Below, piece after piece: positions 35,915 through 46,962 of a DNA stretch of 64,000 nt. The position numbers and the translations under genes are program-made. Numbering within the stretch: position 1 is the first letter of the stretch; the number at the start of each line of letters is the position of its first letter. This stretch comes from Metellina segmentata (lineage: Eukaryota; Arthropoda; Arachnida; Araneae; Tetragnathidae), in NCBI GenBank assembly GCA_947359465.1, contig OX375881.1, positions 76,035,914 through 76,099,913 on the forward strand, in the 5' to 3' direction. The notes beneath the pieces were generated by a model that worked only from the letters and a program-made list of their open reading frames with translations, was not told the origin of the DNA and did no database searches.

Positions 35915-36685
35915 CAGGGGTGGCCAACTTTTTACATACCATGCGCCAATTTTTTTCACGTACGAGTTCAGATGCGCCATAAAACTCAAGCACCTATTCT
36001 ACCTTCTTACGTTCATGATTGAGGTTGGAAAATAGAGATATGGGTAGGATCTGCTTCATTTAGGGAAAACTAAATTATTTAATGTACGCCAGTTCAAAAG
36101 ACACGCGTTTGATGGAGCACCAACAAACAACAGTGAGAGATGATCTCTTGGAGGAGAGGGGGAACGCAATCGTAGAGCCCGCTGATGGTGCTTTTGAGCC
36201 TGTTTCGATTTTGCTTAAACTTTCAATGTTTGGTGTTGAATTTGTTACCGAGAGCAGCATCGAATTCTACAAATTTGAATATTCGCGAAGTCATTTTGCT
36301 TTTAATAAATGTTATGAATGAAAATGTTTGTTCATATCTGTATATCGTTCCCAAACGACAATTTTTTTGCAAATGTTCTTAGTTCTGGGAACTGTTTATA
36401 CGGTAATGAACGCAAGCAATAAATCAGGTCAAAAGCATTTAGATCAGAAAAAAAGCTACTGAAATTTCATTTTCAAAAATGAATTTGCTTTTAAAAAATT
36501 GCGACGAACTGATAAGTAAGAAGTCTGTATGAATTGTTCTTAGACTCTGGTGTTAAAAATATAAAAATGGATTCAGTTATGGCGCCTACTTTAAAAGATT
36601 AAGTAGGCAAAAAGATGCAAATGCGCCACTTGTACTCATCCAATGCGCCATGTTTGGCGCATGCGCCACAGGTTGGCCACCCCTG
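35915..36685. mobile_element. hAT-type miniature element in intron 1
   Basis: Inverted ends CAGGGGTGGCCAACTTTTT (left) and its near-complement ending CACCCCTG (right), flanked by a perfect 8-bp duplication ACCTAGAG (35907-35914 and 36686-36693). Ends starting CAGGGGTGGCCAAC plus 8-bp target sites are diagnostic of hAT. TGCGCCA motifs repeat just inside both ends, as subterminal transposase-binding repeats do in hAT elements. It is 771 bp with no transposase. An open frame at 36082-36321 is not recognisable. Confidence 0.88.
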
Positions 36686-36781
36686 ACCTAGAGGATCAGG
36701 ACATGGTTTTAGGGGGACCGCCGGAATACATTCAATACTTCACTAGCGAAAATAGAAAATTTTTATGAAGAAAACAAAATA

Positions 36782-37413
36782 CAGTAAAACCCCGATTATC
36801 CGAGCCTTTGTTATCCGAGTTTCAGCTTTAACCGAGCTATAAAATATTTCTAGGATTTTTTTTGGTTCTACATTTTTCATTTTTAAAACTACCGAAAAAA
36901 ATTCTGAAGATCTCACAAACACTCAGGAAAACGAAATCCGTGAATTGATAAACGCTGACTAACAACAAAAGATTATAGATAAAAATGATCGTTAGTAAGG
37001 AAAATGAATCTAGCGATGATGATGAAAAGACATTGACGATGAAAATCGACTTATGAAAATTTCCCATACAGATGGACAAAAACCATCAAAAGTGCTATTG
37101 AATATACAGAACAACAAGAATAAGAGACACCAGCAATCCTGTTATTCTTAAAAAATGGCGAAACATTGCTGCAGAAAAACGCCAAAGTAACGTAAAACAA
37201 AAAACAATTAAGGACTTTTTTAAGTGAGAACTCTTTAATTATCGTAACTATATGAATTGCATGTGGTGTATCTGTATAACTTTTGTTTATGTTATAAAAT
37301 ATGCATTTAAGCCAACACGATTTATTTTATTTACCATTTTCGCTTTAACCGAGATTTTTGGTTATCTGAGTTAGTCTTGGTTCACATTAATTCGGATAAC
37401 CGGGACTCTACTG
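36782..37413. mobile_element. Tigger/pogo-like element, internally deleted, in intron 1
   Basis: Inverted ends CAGTAAAACCCCGATTATCC and (right, other strand) CAGTAGAGTCCCGGTTATCC, with TA target sites at 36780-36781 and 37414-37415. At 632 bp it is far shorter than an autonomous Tigger. Bases 37110-37227 on the plus strand still encode a typical Tigger C-terminus (KKWRNIAAEKRQSNVKQKTI, then DFF and a stop). The DNA-binding and most catalytic sequence is deleted. Confidence 0.82.
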
Positions 37414-38804
37414 TATTCCATTAATTATCCGATACTTTTATGCAATAAAAGTGATCAGTAACAATAGTCACATGTTCTAAAAATGGGGAACTGAAATTCG
37501 TAGCTAAAGGATTATATTCCAGTCATTGATACCTCATCTCGCCTCAATGACACCACGACTAAAATATTAATGTCTAGTTTTATGTGTAGAAAGAGTACAT
37601 ATATTTATTATGCATGTATTTACAGTCTTTTTGCAAACTTTTCTTAAAATGGAGTCTACAACTGTCGCAATTTTGTAGCCTTCAGAAGCACGTATTTAGT
37701 TTTACTATGCATAAAAAAAAAACTAAAATTTGTTATGATTGTATTATATATACATTCGGGTGCGATTTAACGATAATAAATATGTTTGCTGATAGAATAT
37801 CAAGCAATCTCTTTTAAGTTAAAGAAGATTGCGTGCAAATCTTTCAACTGAAAGTTCATTAAAATTAAAGTTTTCAAAATTACAACCGAGTTTTGGTTAC
37901 AATATGTGAAACTGCGTTCGTCCAGCTTATGTATTTTAAATATAAGTTAGGAAATTGACTTCAGGTTAACAGTGAACTCTTATTATTGAAATTATAAGGT
38001 AATTGCTGAAAATCACAGCTTTATTACTCACATTAAAAGATTATATATATATTTTTTAATTCATTAATACTGTAATTTTGCTAGTTGATAGCTTTTTAAT
38101 TATTTTAAAGCACTTAAAATAATTAACAGTAGTTTGCATAATATTTTCTGTTTATTTTATTTTAGAACTTCAAACTGTCATTAATCTTTATATTGTGTAG
38201 AGTTTTAACTTTTTACAATCTATTTAACATAGATCTAACGAACATTTTCCAGATACTAAGATGAAAATTAGGACTATTTTAGTCAAATGGAGATCTACAT
38301 ATATTCTTTCATAATTTTATAGGGGATCTAATTTTTCTAGGGGGGCCCTTGGACTGAAAAATGTGCGAAGGTATTTCTTATAAAGGCTTCAAAGTAAAAA
38401 AATATAGTTACCTGAGTATATTTCATAAAATTTCCAACTAAAGCAAACTTTTCTATTCAAAATTTGTGCTTTTGGGAATCGGGTATAAACCTAGGCAACA
38501 GGTACTTTTCTTTATATTTGTTTCACACCATTTCATACACAAAAGTAAGCACCAGGTACCTTTTCTGTCACATTTGTGTGCATACAAGGAATGGGGACAT
38601 CTATTGTCCCTCTACAAGACGTATTGAGTGTGTCCTAATGATATGTCAGCGAGAATCAGAGCAATTCATCTCAAAATTACCTACTCCTCAAAATGCCTTG
38701 ATCCGTCAATGCGTATGAGAGAAATTGTTGTGAGTTGTTTTTATGTTTGTATAGAAAAGAAAAGTCTAATTGCTTGCATTTTTTATGTTTGGGCTTTTCT
38801 CTAG
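37414..38804. other. Remainder of intron 1
   Basis: AT-rich DNA with no exon seen apart from the exon 2 boundary. No recognised repeats. Confidence 0.4.
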
Positions 38805-38871
38805 CAGACAACTCTCCAGATCAAGATCCCAACTACGACTATCTCGCCAGATACATCATGACCACTAGAAA
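38805..38871 (+). CDS. Agatoxin-like peptide precursor, exon 2: propeptide
   Basis: A 67-base exon between a tandem acceptor (TAGCAG, AG at 38803-38804 or 38806-38807) and a GTAAGT donor at 38872. Entering in phase 1 it gives about 22 residues: an acidic, Pro/Asp/Tyr-rich start (DNSPDQDPNYDY), then a hydrophobic-basic end (ARYIMTTR), leaving two bases of a Lys codon. Use of the second acceptor would drop one Ala without shifting frame. Likely a removed propeptide or linker, though a second bioactive peptide released at the following dibasic site cannot be excluded. No cysteines. Confidence 0.75.
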
Positions 38872-39957
38872 GTAAGTATCCACCACGATTTATTTCGTCT
38901 AGTTTATAAAAGTGTTGTGCAAAGATGTAGTTTGAGCAGTTGCTGAAATGTGAAAAGGTTACATGTTTTAATTTTGAATTCAATAGTTATTTGCTAACAC
39001 ACGTGCCATTTTCCAAAGAGTAAACTATTTTGAAGACCAAGAGTTTAACTGATTTGTACATTATTTTATCAGTATCAGTTCGGTCGTTATTTCGCTGGCT
39101 AATGCATAACATTCGTGCAGTTTTAATTTCATTTTATACACCAAAGTATGCCGGATTTATTTTCATCTATCACTCAACCAGTTGTTTTCAGTTACAAGTT
39201 CATTATTTTGTGGAAAAGTTACAATTTACCTCTACAGATGGCGACAGCAGCGTTTGATGAGAATTAAAAGAATGACGTAGAGCAATTCAGAATAACGTCT
39301 TTACAGTTGGTTGACCGTACGAACCGTTTTGAGGACAGCAGCTACCGTTTCTTTTCATGTCCTGTCTCCGCATAGTTTTAATAGAAATGTCACTTTTGTC
39401 ACTTTTTATTAAAAGATAAAGGTTCAGAAAGTACACCTTTTGAGTCAATAGTTTCTGTTATGTATATATAACCAAGGAAGAAATCCATATTGACCTCCTA
39501 GTGGTTGTCATGACGACGTATATTGTCATTAGCAAAATCAGTAACAGGTTTTGGTGGAGGAGATATTTCGTTGTCAGAAGGAAATGGACCAAATCTTGAT
39601 CTCGGGAACACACACACAAAAAAAAATCAGCAATATCCTGTGACGATATTTTGCATCATCAGTAAAACACGTCATATTTTGATTAACTAGATTTCTCATC
39701 GAAACCATTTGGATGATTAAATGTTTATATAATGAGGAGATTATTTGAAAGACAAAATTTGTAAAGTAGAGTGAGAAGTTTTACGATCTGGTGCTGAAAG
39801 ATCAAATTTTTCTGCGTATCATTAATTCACCGGAGATATATTCATGGTACGATCGTGGAAAAGAATAATTCCCTCCAGTTTACCTAAATTTTGGTATGGT
39901 TTCTGTCACTAAAGAATAATAATAATCTCAATATGTTTAAAGTTCTAAGACTTTTTG
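38872..39957. other. Start of intron 2, no recognised feature
   Basis: Opens with GTAAGT. No frame of interest and no identifiable element until the LINE fragment at 39958. Confidence 0.45.
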
Positions 39958-40575
39958 TCACAGGGATTTTAAAATGGGTCACCACTGTTCAGCTGCGGGT
40001 AAAAAGGCTAATAGGTTATTGGGGTGTATTAAAAAGACTGTAACTTCAAGGGATAAGAATATAATCTTGCCGTTATATAAGGGTTTAGTAAGACCACATC
40101 TAGAATATGCTGTACAATTCTGGGCTCCATATATGAGAAAGGACATAGAATCAATTGAAAGGGTTCAGCACAGAGCTACAAAAATAATAAAGGGGGTAGA
40201 AAATCTCGACTACAATGAACATTTAAGTAAACTAAACATGTATACACTGGAAAGAAGAAGAAAGAGGGGATTTGATTCAGCTTATCAAACAAGGGGACAC
40301 AGAGGGCTTAAATTTCAATAGGGATAACAGAACATGGGTATAAATTGAATAAGATACATTTTAATCGGGATTTAAGGAAAAACTACTACTTTAATAGGGT
40401 AATAGACAGTTGGAACGCGTTGCCAGAGAATATAGTTAATTCAAAGGAAGCGTACGAATTTAAGATACAATTGGATAGTCAGTGGGAATTATGGAGTTCA
40501 TAAACAAAGGACCAGCCTTGTTGGGCTTGAGGCAGTAGCTGGTCGTCAATATTTGTATTTGTATTTGTATCGTAT
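39958..40575 (+). pseudogene. CR1/L2-like LINE 3' end, 5'-truncated, in intron 2
   Basis: Encodes the C-terminal part of a LINE reverse transcriptase: NRLLGCIKK, then PLYKGLVRPHLEYAVQFW and RVQHRATKII (to about 40195). After a stop at 40319-40321 it picks up frame as FNRVIDSWNALPENIV (about 40390-40440). A short 3' UTR follows and ends in a few tandem ATTTGT units (about 40549-40572), a repetitive 3' terminus as used by CR1/L2 elements for priming. 5' truncation is the usual outcome of incomplete reverse transcription. Confidence 0.85.
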
Positions 40576-41610
40576 TATTTTTTTATGAATAGAGAAAAAT
40601 ACCTAAGCACGTCCAGTTTTTATCTCGGAAATGTAGTCAGCATCGTTTACAGTGATTTATACTTAAATATTTTAACTATACCTCCAAAGATAGACTAGTC
40701 ATACATCCAATAAGAGTGTTTTAAAACCTAGGAATGCAGTAAAATATATTTTATTTTTATTAGAGGTTGTATGCGCGTGTGTATGAAAATGCGAAAATTT
40801 AACTTATAGGGCACTTGTCACAAGGTTCAATGAAAAAAAAAAGATCCCTTACGTCTCATTAATAAAATAAATCGATTTTATGGAATATATTTGATCGATA
40901 TATGCATTTGAAATTTCAGCATTGTAACCAAAGTGCAATCTCACAAGTGTTAAAATGAAGTAACACTTTAATGAAAGACGGAAATTACTTTAACTGTGGT
41001 ATTCTGAAGAAGATCAAAAGAACACATCAAAAAGGGGTTTAAGTCTCAAAATTTAAATTTGTATTTGTAAACCAATGATGGGGGTACTCAGTGTTTGCGC
41101 AGGAACATTAATTAGAGATTTGTTTCTCTCTCCGATAAACATTCATCGGGCTATAAAGACATTCACCGAAGAATAGAACTTAGTCACCCTGCATTGATTT
41201 TCTGACAAATAAATGCCGGAAATAATTAAACCGCATGTGCACTCTATTTGAAAATTTTATTACTTAATTATCATTACTTCCTCATCAACAGTTTTCCAAG
41301 CAAATTTTGCGGTATCTCTCTATACGTCAACTCACTGGGATGAGAAAAGGAGAATATATTAGTAGGAAATAATTATATTCAAATATTTAATGAGATAGTG
41401 CGCAATTTCTGAATAATTGCACTGGTAAAACCGTATACTTTCTAATCTAGTTATCTGAGCAACGTAATTAAATTTTGATTAGCCTTTAGCATTTGTTACT
41501 ATCCTGATATAATGATTGTAATTAACTCAATTTGAACAAGCAGGCTTCACAAGTTATAGTAGGAAATAGATATCTTTGTATAATACCCCCTTTTACAGAA
41601 AAGGCCAAAA
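40576..41610. other. Intron 2, no recognised feature
   Basis: AT-rich with no exon or repeat match in the window. Confidence 0.4.
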
Positions 41611-41749
41611 TATACACTCCATAACAAAAAAACCGACGCACCAAGAAGGAGATGTCCGATGGAGACAAAAATTGGTGGATAGGAAAATTATGCACAGAAT
41701 AGAAAATGATTAAAATTTCAGAACAATTGAATGATTTATTTCAGAGTTA

Positions 41750-42366
41750 CAGTAACGAGCTCAATAAGGTGTTGACCCGCCTCTAGCCTGGATGCAAGCT
41801 GCCACACGGCGTGGCATAGACCGATAAAGCTCCCGGATGGTCTCCTGCGGTATTTCTTGCCAAATTTGCTCCAATTGTCGGACTACGTCATCAACATTCC
41901 CTATCGGATGCAGTCACCTTCACATCATATCCCAGACATGATCGATGGGAGAGAGGTCTGGTGATCTGGTAGGCCAAGGAAGTGTTTGAAAAGCTTGAAA
42001 ACAGTTCATAGCAACACGTGCCGTATGTGGTCTGGCATTGTCTTGCTGAAATATAAGCCCAGGGTACTACGAAAGGAACGGTAGCAAAACATGTCTCAGA
42101 ATGTCGTCAACGTACCGCTGTGCAGTAAGTGTACCTCTAATGACGACCAAAGGGGTTCGGCTATCAAGGGAAATGACACCCCAGACCATAACTCCTTGTT
42201 GAGGGCCCGTGTGGCGTGCAATAGTGAAAGCAGGATCGGCACGCTGCCCTGGGCGTCTCCAGACAAGTCTTCGATGATCGTCAGGACACAGTTGGAAGCG
42301 TGATTCGTCGCTAAAGACTATACGTCCCCAGTCAGCATCATTCCAGCCTGATTGAACCAAGCACCA
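41750..42366 (-). pseudogene. Tc1-like transposase, C-terminal (catalytic) part
   Basis: Minus strand. First catalytic Asp in IVFSDESRF (about 42300-42325), then GVMVWGVISL and LTAQRYVDDIL. A nonsense codon follows at about 42064-42066, then the second Asp in FQQDNARPH (about 42030-42055). The third acidic position appears as Asp in SPIDHVWD (about 41940-41963), where Tc1 members normally have Glu. Further stops lie beyond it. Dead by at least one nonsense mutation apart from the hAT insertion. Confidence 0.82.
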
Positions 42367-42374
42367 CTGTAATC

Positions 42375-44074
42375 TAGAGTGCCTGAATTGGGAAGAGTGG
42401 CGACAATTGAGAGGAAAACTCGACTGCGCAAGCACAAAGACTCAATCGGGATGCCAGGGAAAGAAAATTGTTCGTAAGATTTCGCCCTGCTTGGCATCTT
42501 TATCACCCTTTAGGCATCCTTTACGTTTATTTTATCGGTACCTTTTGTAATTGGTATTGCAAGGTTGATACAGAATTTTGAAATCAAGCAGGGTTGTTTG
42601 ACATTTTTAAGGAGTCCAAAGAGGTTTAATAACATTTTCAAGTGTACGAAATTAAAAAGTTTATATCACTTTTTGATAATTTAAGAACTTAACAGTAACT
42701 GTGTGTTTCACACATTAATAATTTAAAGTTGTGTTTTTTCAAACCCAAATTACATATTTTTAAGGTGTGCAGTCTGCAAGAATTTCTGTATTCAATGAGT
42801 TTGAATGATGCTTTTCAAGTTTTAATTGCAATCTTGCGACAGAATGTTCGAAAGTGAAAAGTTGAAACAAAGATTAAGTTTTTAAGGAGTAAAATGTAAA
42901 AATAAGAAGTTTTAAAAGTATTTAAAAATTAAAATCAATTTAAGAAGTTTGACGGAATGATGTTATCACATGGAGCTCTTTTTATTTCCTTTAAGCTGCT
43001 TCTAATAAATACTTTTAGAAACTCAACACTCCCTTCTTTGCCTAGTAAACATAGCAATTTAAAATACTTAAATTTGTTTTAAACCGAGGAGGAAAAACTA
43101 TTAATTTTTGAAAGGAAGATCTTAAGAAAAATATTTGGACCTACTCAAGAGAACAACGTGAGAAGGGTCCTTTACAACCACGAAATATACAAAAAATATG
43201 ATAAATTCAGCGGGACCAACATAGTGAGAACAATTAAAGCGTCACGCATCAGATGGCTGGGCCATCTCTTTAGAAATCCCAATGCTGACCCTACTAAAAA
43301 AGTGACTTTTTCCAAAATTGAAGGGACAAGAAGAAAGGGACGACCACCTACTACCTTTCAAAGTATTTTTTTAAAGAAATGCATTTCTTATAAATCATAG
43401 GCCAACTATTCGTTTGAATTCTTCGGCGTGGAAAGTTACCTAGATTTTTTAATTTTTTAAAGTTGTTTAAATTCAACAGTATCCCTATCTAGTAATGCAT
43501 TTGAATTTGATTTGCACTGATGCATTTATTTAATTTTGGAGGAAATTCTTTTGTAATACAACACAAATTGAACTTTTTTATTTCTATTATTTTTTCTTAG
43601 TCAAAAGCAAAATGTTAATTCAGACTGCATTAGATTAAAAAATTTGCAGATTATAAGCAAATAACAATCTAAGCCAGAAAAATTAGATTGCAAAAGATAT
43701 ATATTGTATATCCAGAATAACATTTTAAAATGTTTCCTTCATTCCCCAAACTATGCGTTACCGACGAAAGTAAACATTGGCGATTAATATACAACGCCAA
43801 ATGTAATTACACAGCCGTTACTCGCACTCTATTTACAACTTCCAAAATCTTGCATTTTGCAATAGTATGAAATAAAAAGAAAGATAAAATCAAGGTTTCA
43901 AAGTGATACATTCCTTTAATTGTCTAAATCCTGCTGTTTTCAAAGCACTTCTCTCGACTCACGTGTTACGCCTATGGGAACTTTTTACCAAACGCCCGAG
44001 GCGGTAAAATCTAGGTTTCCACCAATCAGATTTTGTCACTCAATTGACGCCACTCTCCCCATTCAGGCACTCTA
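42375..44074. mobile_element. hAT-type element nested in the Tc1 transposase
   Basis: The inverted ends start TAGAGTGCCTGAAT and continue for about 36 bp (left 'gggaagagtggcgacaattgag', right complement 'ggggagagtggcgtcaattgag'). They are flanked by a perfect 8-bp duplication CTGTAATC (42367-42374 and 44075-44082). This agrees with hAT. Removing the element plus one repeat restores the Tc1 frame across the junction. It encodes no hAT transposase. It contains a LINE fragment at 43086-43400. Confidence 0.85.
43086..43400 (+). pseudogene. LINE reverse transcriptase C-terminal fragment inside the hAT element
   Basis: Open frame with LLIFERKILRKIFGP, then a conserved block IRWLGHLFR and a basic GTRRKGRPPTTF. 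This is the region after the reverse transcriptase domain in many arthropod LINEs. Both ends are cut and no 3' tail or target duplication was noticed, so it may have been carried by the hAT element or inserted later and trimmed. Confidence 0.7.
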
Positions 44075-44082
44075 CTGTAATC

Positions 44083-44482
44083 TGGCTCGACAGTGTGCAG
44101 GCGTGAGTGGCAGGTGGCGTAACGGTCGGTACGAGCGTAGATTTCGCTCTCTCAGCCGTCTGTGAATGGTCGTGGTGAACACTCGTGTGTGGGTCGCACG
44201 ACGGATGGTTGATAGCGATGAATCAGGCGCTGTGACAGCTGATCTGACAATCACTCTGTCCTCGCGATCTGTTGTGGCCCTACGTCGACCGCTACTATCA
44301 TGACGCTGAAATCTGCCATTGTCCACCCACTCTTGCCAGCATCTTCTTATCGCCGCATCGCTTCGACTCACATGACGAGCGATTCTCCGATTTGCCCAAC
44401 CTGCCTCTTTCAATCCAATGATACGACCTCTTTCAAACTCTGAAAGTTGCTCGTAAAGAGCTCGAATCCTGCGGCGAGGCAT
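44083..44482 (-). pseudogene. Tc1-like transposase, N-terminal (DNA-binding) part
   Basis: Begins at the ATG whose complement is at 44480-44482 with a basic MPRRRIRALYEQL. Two helix-turn-helix segments follow: FERGRIIGLKEAGWANRRIA (first) and STIRRATHTRVFTTTIHRRL (second, Paired-like). The frame runs without stops up to the hAT insertion, where RARLQ would continue into the catalytic part at 42366. Confidence 0.85.
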
Positions 44483-44731
44483 TTTTTCAGTCGTTGAAAG
44501 GTATCCTAAATCGCAATGCAGCAGAAATCTTTAACAACAGTTCAAGAACAACTCCTTATATGCATCTACTGTATGCGCAGTTCCGATGCGCTTGAGATCG
44601 CACTATTCATTCATGTGACACCAAATTTTAATCATTTGCATATTTGGTCAAAACTTTTTTGCATACGAAATTTCAAAGCAATCGGATGATTCCTTCTTGG
44701 TACGTCGATTTTTTTTGTTATGGAGTGTATA

Positions 44732-45189
44732 TTTACGACTATGAGATTTCTAAAAAACGCGTAGATAATTTTAAATATGTGTGTATTTTGCAATTTCTTA
44801 AGGAATTTGAAGTTGATTTGTTCACATTTGTGCTACGGCTGCAATACTATATCTCTGTTTAATTATTAAAAGTCTTTAGACTTGGAGTTACACTCTTAAT
44901 TCAGACAATTAAACTCAAAGTCCAACAATTGTCTCAAACTCTTGGACTTGGAGTTAACACTCTTATTTAAATTGGAAGACATAACAATTTGATTAGCTCA
45001 ATTGGAAATACGATTTGTCAGAATAATACGCAAACAAAGGAATCTTCAGCGCTCTTATTAATATAATCCTGCAAAACATTAAAAGTTTATCATTTTACAA
45101 ATAATTCTAGAATAAAACTAAAATTAAACGCTTGAAATTTCCAAACATTCCTATTTTCTGAATTATTTTCGCTTTATCAGTAAATACAT
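44732..45189. other. Intron 2, no recognised feature
   Basis: Contains a short direct duplication, 'cttggagttacactctta' against 'cttggagttaacactctta' (44880-44965). No exon. Confidence 0.4.
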
Positions 45190-45748
45190 TATATGGACAA
45201 AAGTATTTGGACACTGCATGTTTTTCAGAAAAGGGGCTTTATTATTTTATTTAGTAATGGGTAGGCCTTTTTTTTTGCTTACATTTCAACTGAAACACGT
45301 CGAGGCAAATTTCCACAAGTTCTCTGTAAGTCTGGACAGGAATAACTCGCCATGACTCTTGCAAGGCTGTGAGAAGAGATTGTTGTGCAGATGGGTGTGC
45401 GTATCGATGTCGTACTCGTTGCTCTAGTTTGTCCTACAGGTACTTGATAGCATTGAGATCGGAGCTCTGAACAAGTCAGTCAAGCATTCACCTCATTTTC
45501 AGTAAACCAGTCCAGCACACGTTTTGAAGTATGACATGGAACTCGATCCTGCTGGAAGAAACAACCATCATCACCATAGTATTGCCTTAGTGTAGGAAAG
45601 GCTGAATGATCCAGAACGTTGAGGTACACGTCAGCGTTCGTGGAACCAGGTACATAGAGCAATGGGCCGAGTTCTAACCAGGAAAACAACCCCACATTAC
45701 TATGCATCATTCTCCGAATTTTCGCAGTGTCCAAATACTTTTGTTTGC
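45190..45748 (-). mobile_element. Internally deleted Tc1-like element, copy 2
   Basis: Inverted ends: 'ggacaaaagtatttggacac' at the left, 'gtgtccaaatacttttgt' at the right. The minus strand encodes the second half of a Tc1 transposase, including FQQDRVPCH with the second catalytic Asp (about 45535-45560). Stops and a frameshift follow before a decayed SSDLNAIKYL. The first half of the transposase is missing. Same internal junction as 9501-10045. Confidence 0.75.
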
Positions 45749-45894
45749 CTTAGTCAACCATTATGCTAGAGCAGAAAGATAACCTGTGACCCTTTAAGAC
45801 CTCAAACTAAATTGAAATTGCACCAACAGAGATTTTAATTGCAGCATTGGAATTGATTTGATAAATTACGTTGTGGATACTTTACAAATAATTG

Positions 45895-46790
45895 AAATTA
45901 CAGAACCGTGAGTAAAAAAGAACACGCTCAATTCGATAGTTTGTGTGACCACCTTTAGCTGTAAGAACTTCCAGCGTGGTATTGACGAATGAATATTATG
46001 GATGGATCTCTTTAAAATGTCGTTCACGCAGGTTCAAAGCGCATCCACAACTCGTCAGTTGCGACTGATAGTGATGACATACGGATTATTTTCCAAGCAA
46101 TCATATCTCATACGTGTATGACACAACAGGCTAGGGAAGAAGTGGTACTTATTGATCACAGAAGAAACATTGGACAATTTGGATGACATGGGGGCGTAGT
46201 CTGTCAAACGAAAACTCCATGGTCTGTATGAGGGGTAAGACTTCTCGTTCTAAGATCTCTATGATGTACTTCTAATTGGCCATGGTGCCTGCGTTGCGTT
46301 GTAGTATGACCAATATGACGCACTACAATGCATCTTTCCAGATGCCGTTTGACGCTATATCTGAGCTCAGGGAACCAGCCGACACGGATAACGAGATTGT
46401 ACCTGGGCCCATATAAACATCATTTGCTTCTCTTCAGCTTTCCAGTGTCTTCGCTCTTGGCAGTATTGAAGTCTGAGAATTGTATGATATAGAGTTAAAT
46501 CAAGTCTCCGTAACAGATGCTGATCAACGAGACCTCGCTGCAGCAATCGTCGGCAAAGAGTGCTGGCAGCATTTGATGAATGGGCTGATGGATGTACTAA
46601 CGTTGTAGAAGTCCTATATGATTCGTCGGATGCGCACCAAGTACCGATCATCTCTTTCTGACGTAGCCATAGATGCTCGATATCCCTCACAATGATGTGT
46701 ACAACCTATTTCCACTGTCTCTAAATAAACACAATTGTACTAGTGTTTCGTCCAACATGTACAACTTTATGAGGCATGATGACGTACTTT
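45895..46790 (-). pseudogene. Heavily decayed Tc1-like transposon remnant
   Basis: A 107-residue minus-strand frame (46367-46690) carries a recognisable segment LCRRLLQRGLVDQHLLRRL, followed by RLQYCQERRHWKAEEKQMMF. This corresponds to the second DNA-binding domain and the entry to the catalytic domain of Tc1 transposases. Near 45950-46000 the end of the protein reads LEVLTAKGGHTNY. Frame is lost in between. Terminal repeats not identified. Confidence 0.6.
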
Positions 46791-46962
46791 TCTAATAACG
46801 AGATACCTCGTCCATCAACATCTGGTCAGTCTTGCTGATGACGAGATACCATGACAACCACCAGGAGTGTTAATCCCCCCAAAAATGAATCCCTAGCCTT
46901 AATTGAAGTGGGATAAACAAATTGTCCGCGTCGATCGCTAATAACGAAACCGTGGTAGGGTG

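Larger units (their letters stand above)
41613..44729 (-). mobile_element. Tc1-like transposon split by a nested hAT element, in intron 2
   Basis: The terminal inverted repeats (TACACTCCATAACAAAAAAA at the left and its complement at the right) extend through CGACGCACCAAGAAGG. They are flanked by TA at 41611-41612 and 44730-44731. The 3117 bp contain a 1700-bp insertion (42375-44074). Without it and one copy of the 8-bp duplication the element would be about 1.4 kb, normal for Tc1. Family members or derivatives also lie at 19901-20692. Confidence 0.88.

Noticed and set aside
38805..38871. Neuropeptide F-like peptide in exon 2
   Set aside because: The Tyr/Ala/Arg-rich end loosely recalls NPF peptides ending before an RxRF-amide, but the next exon supplies Lys-Arg and a cysteine-rich peptide, not an RF-amide.
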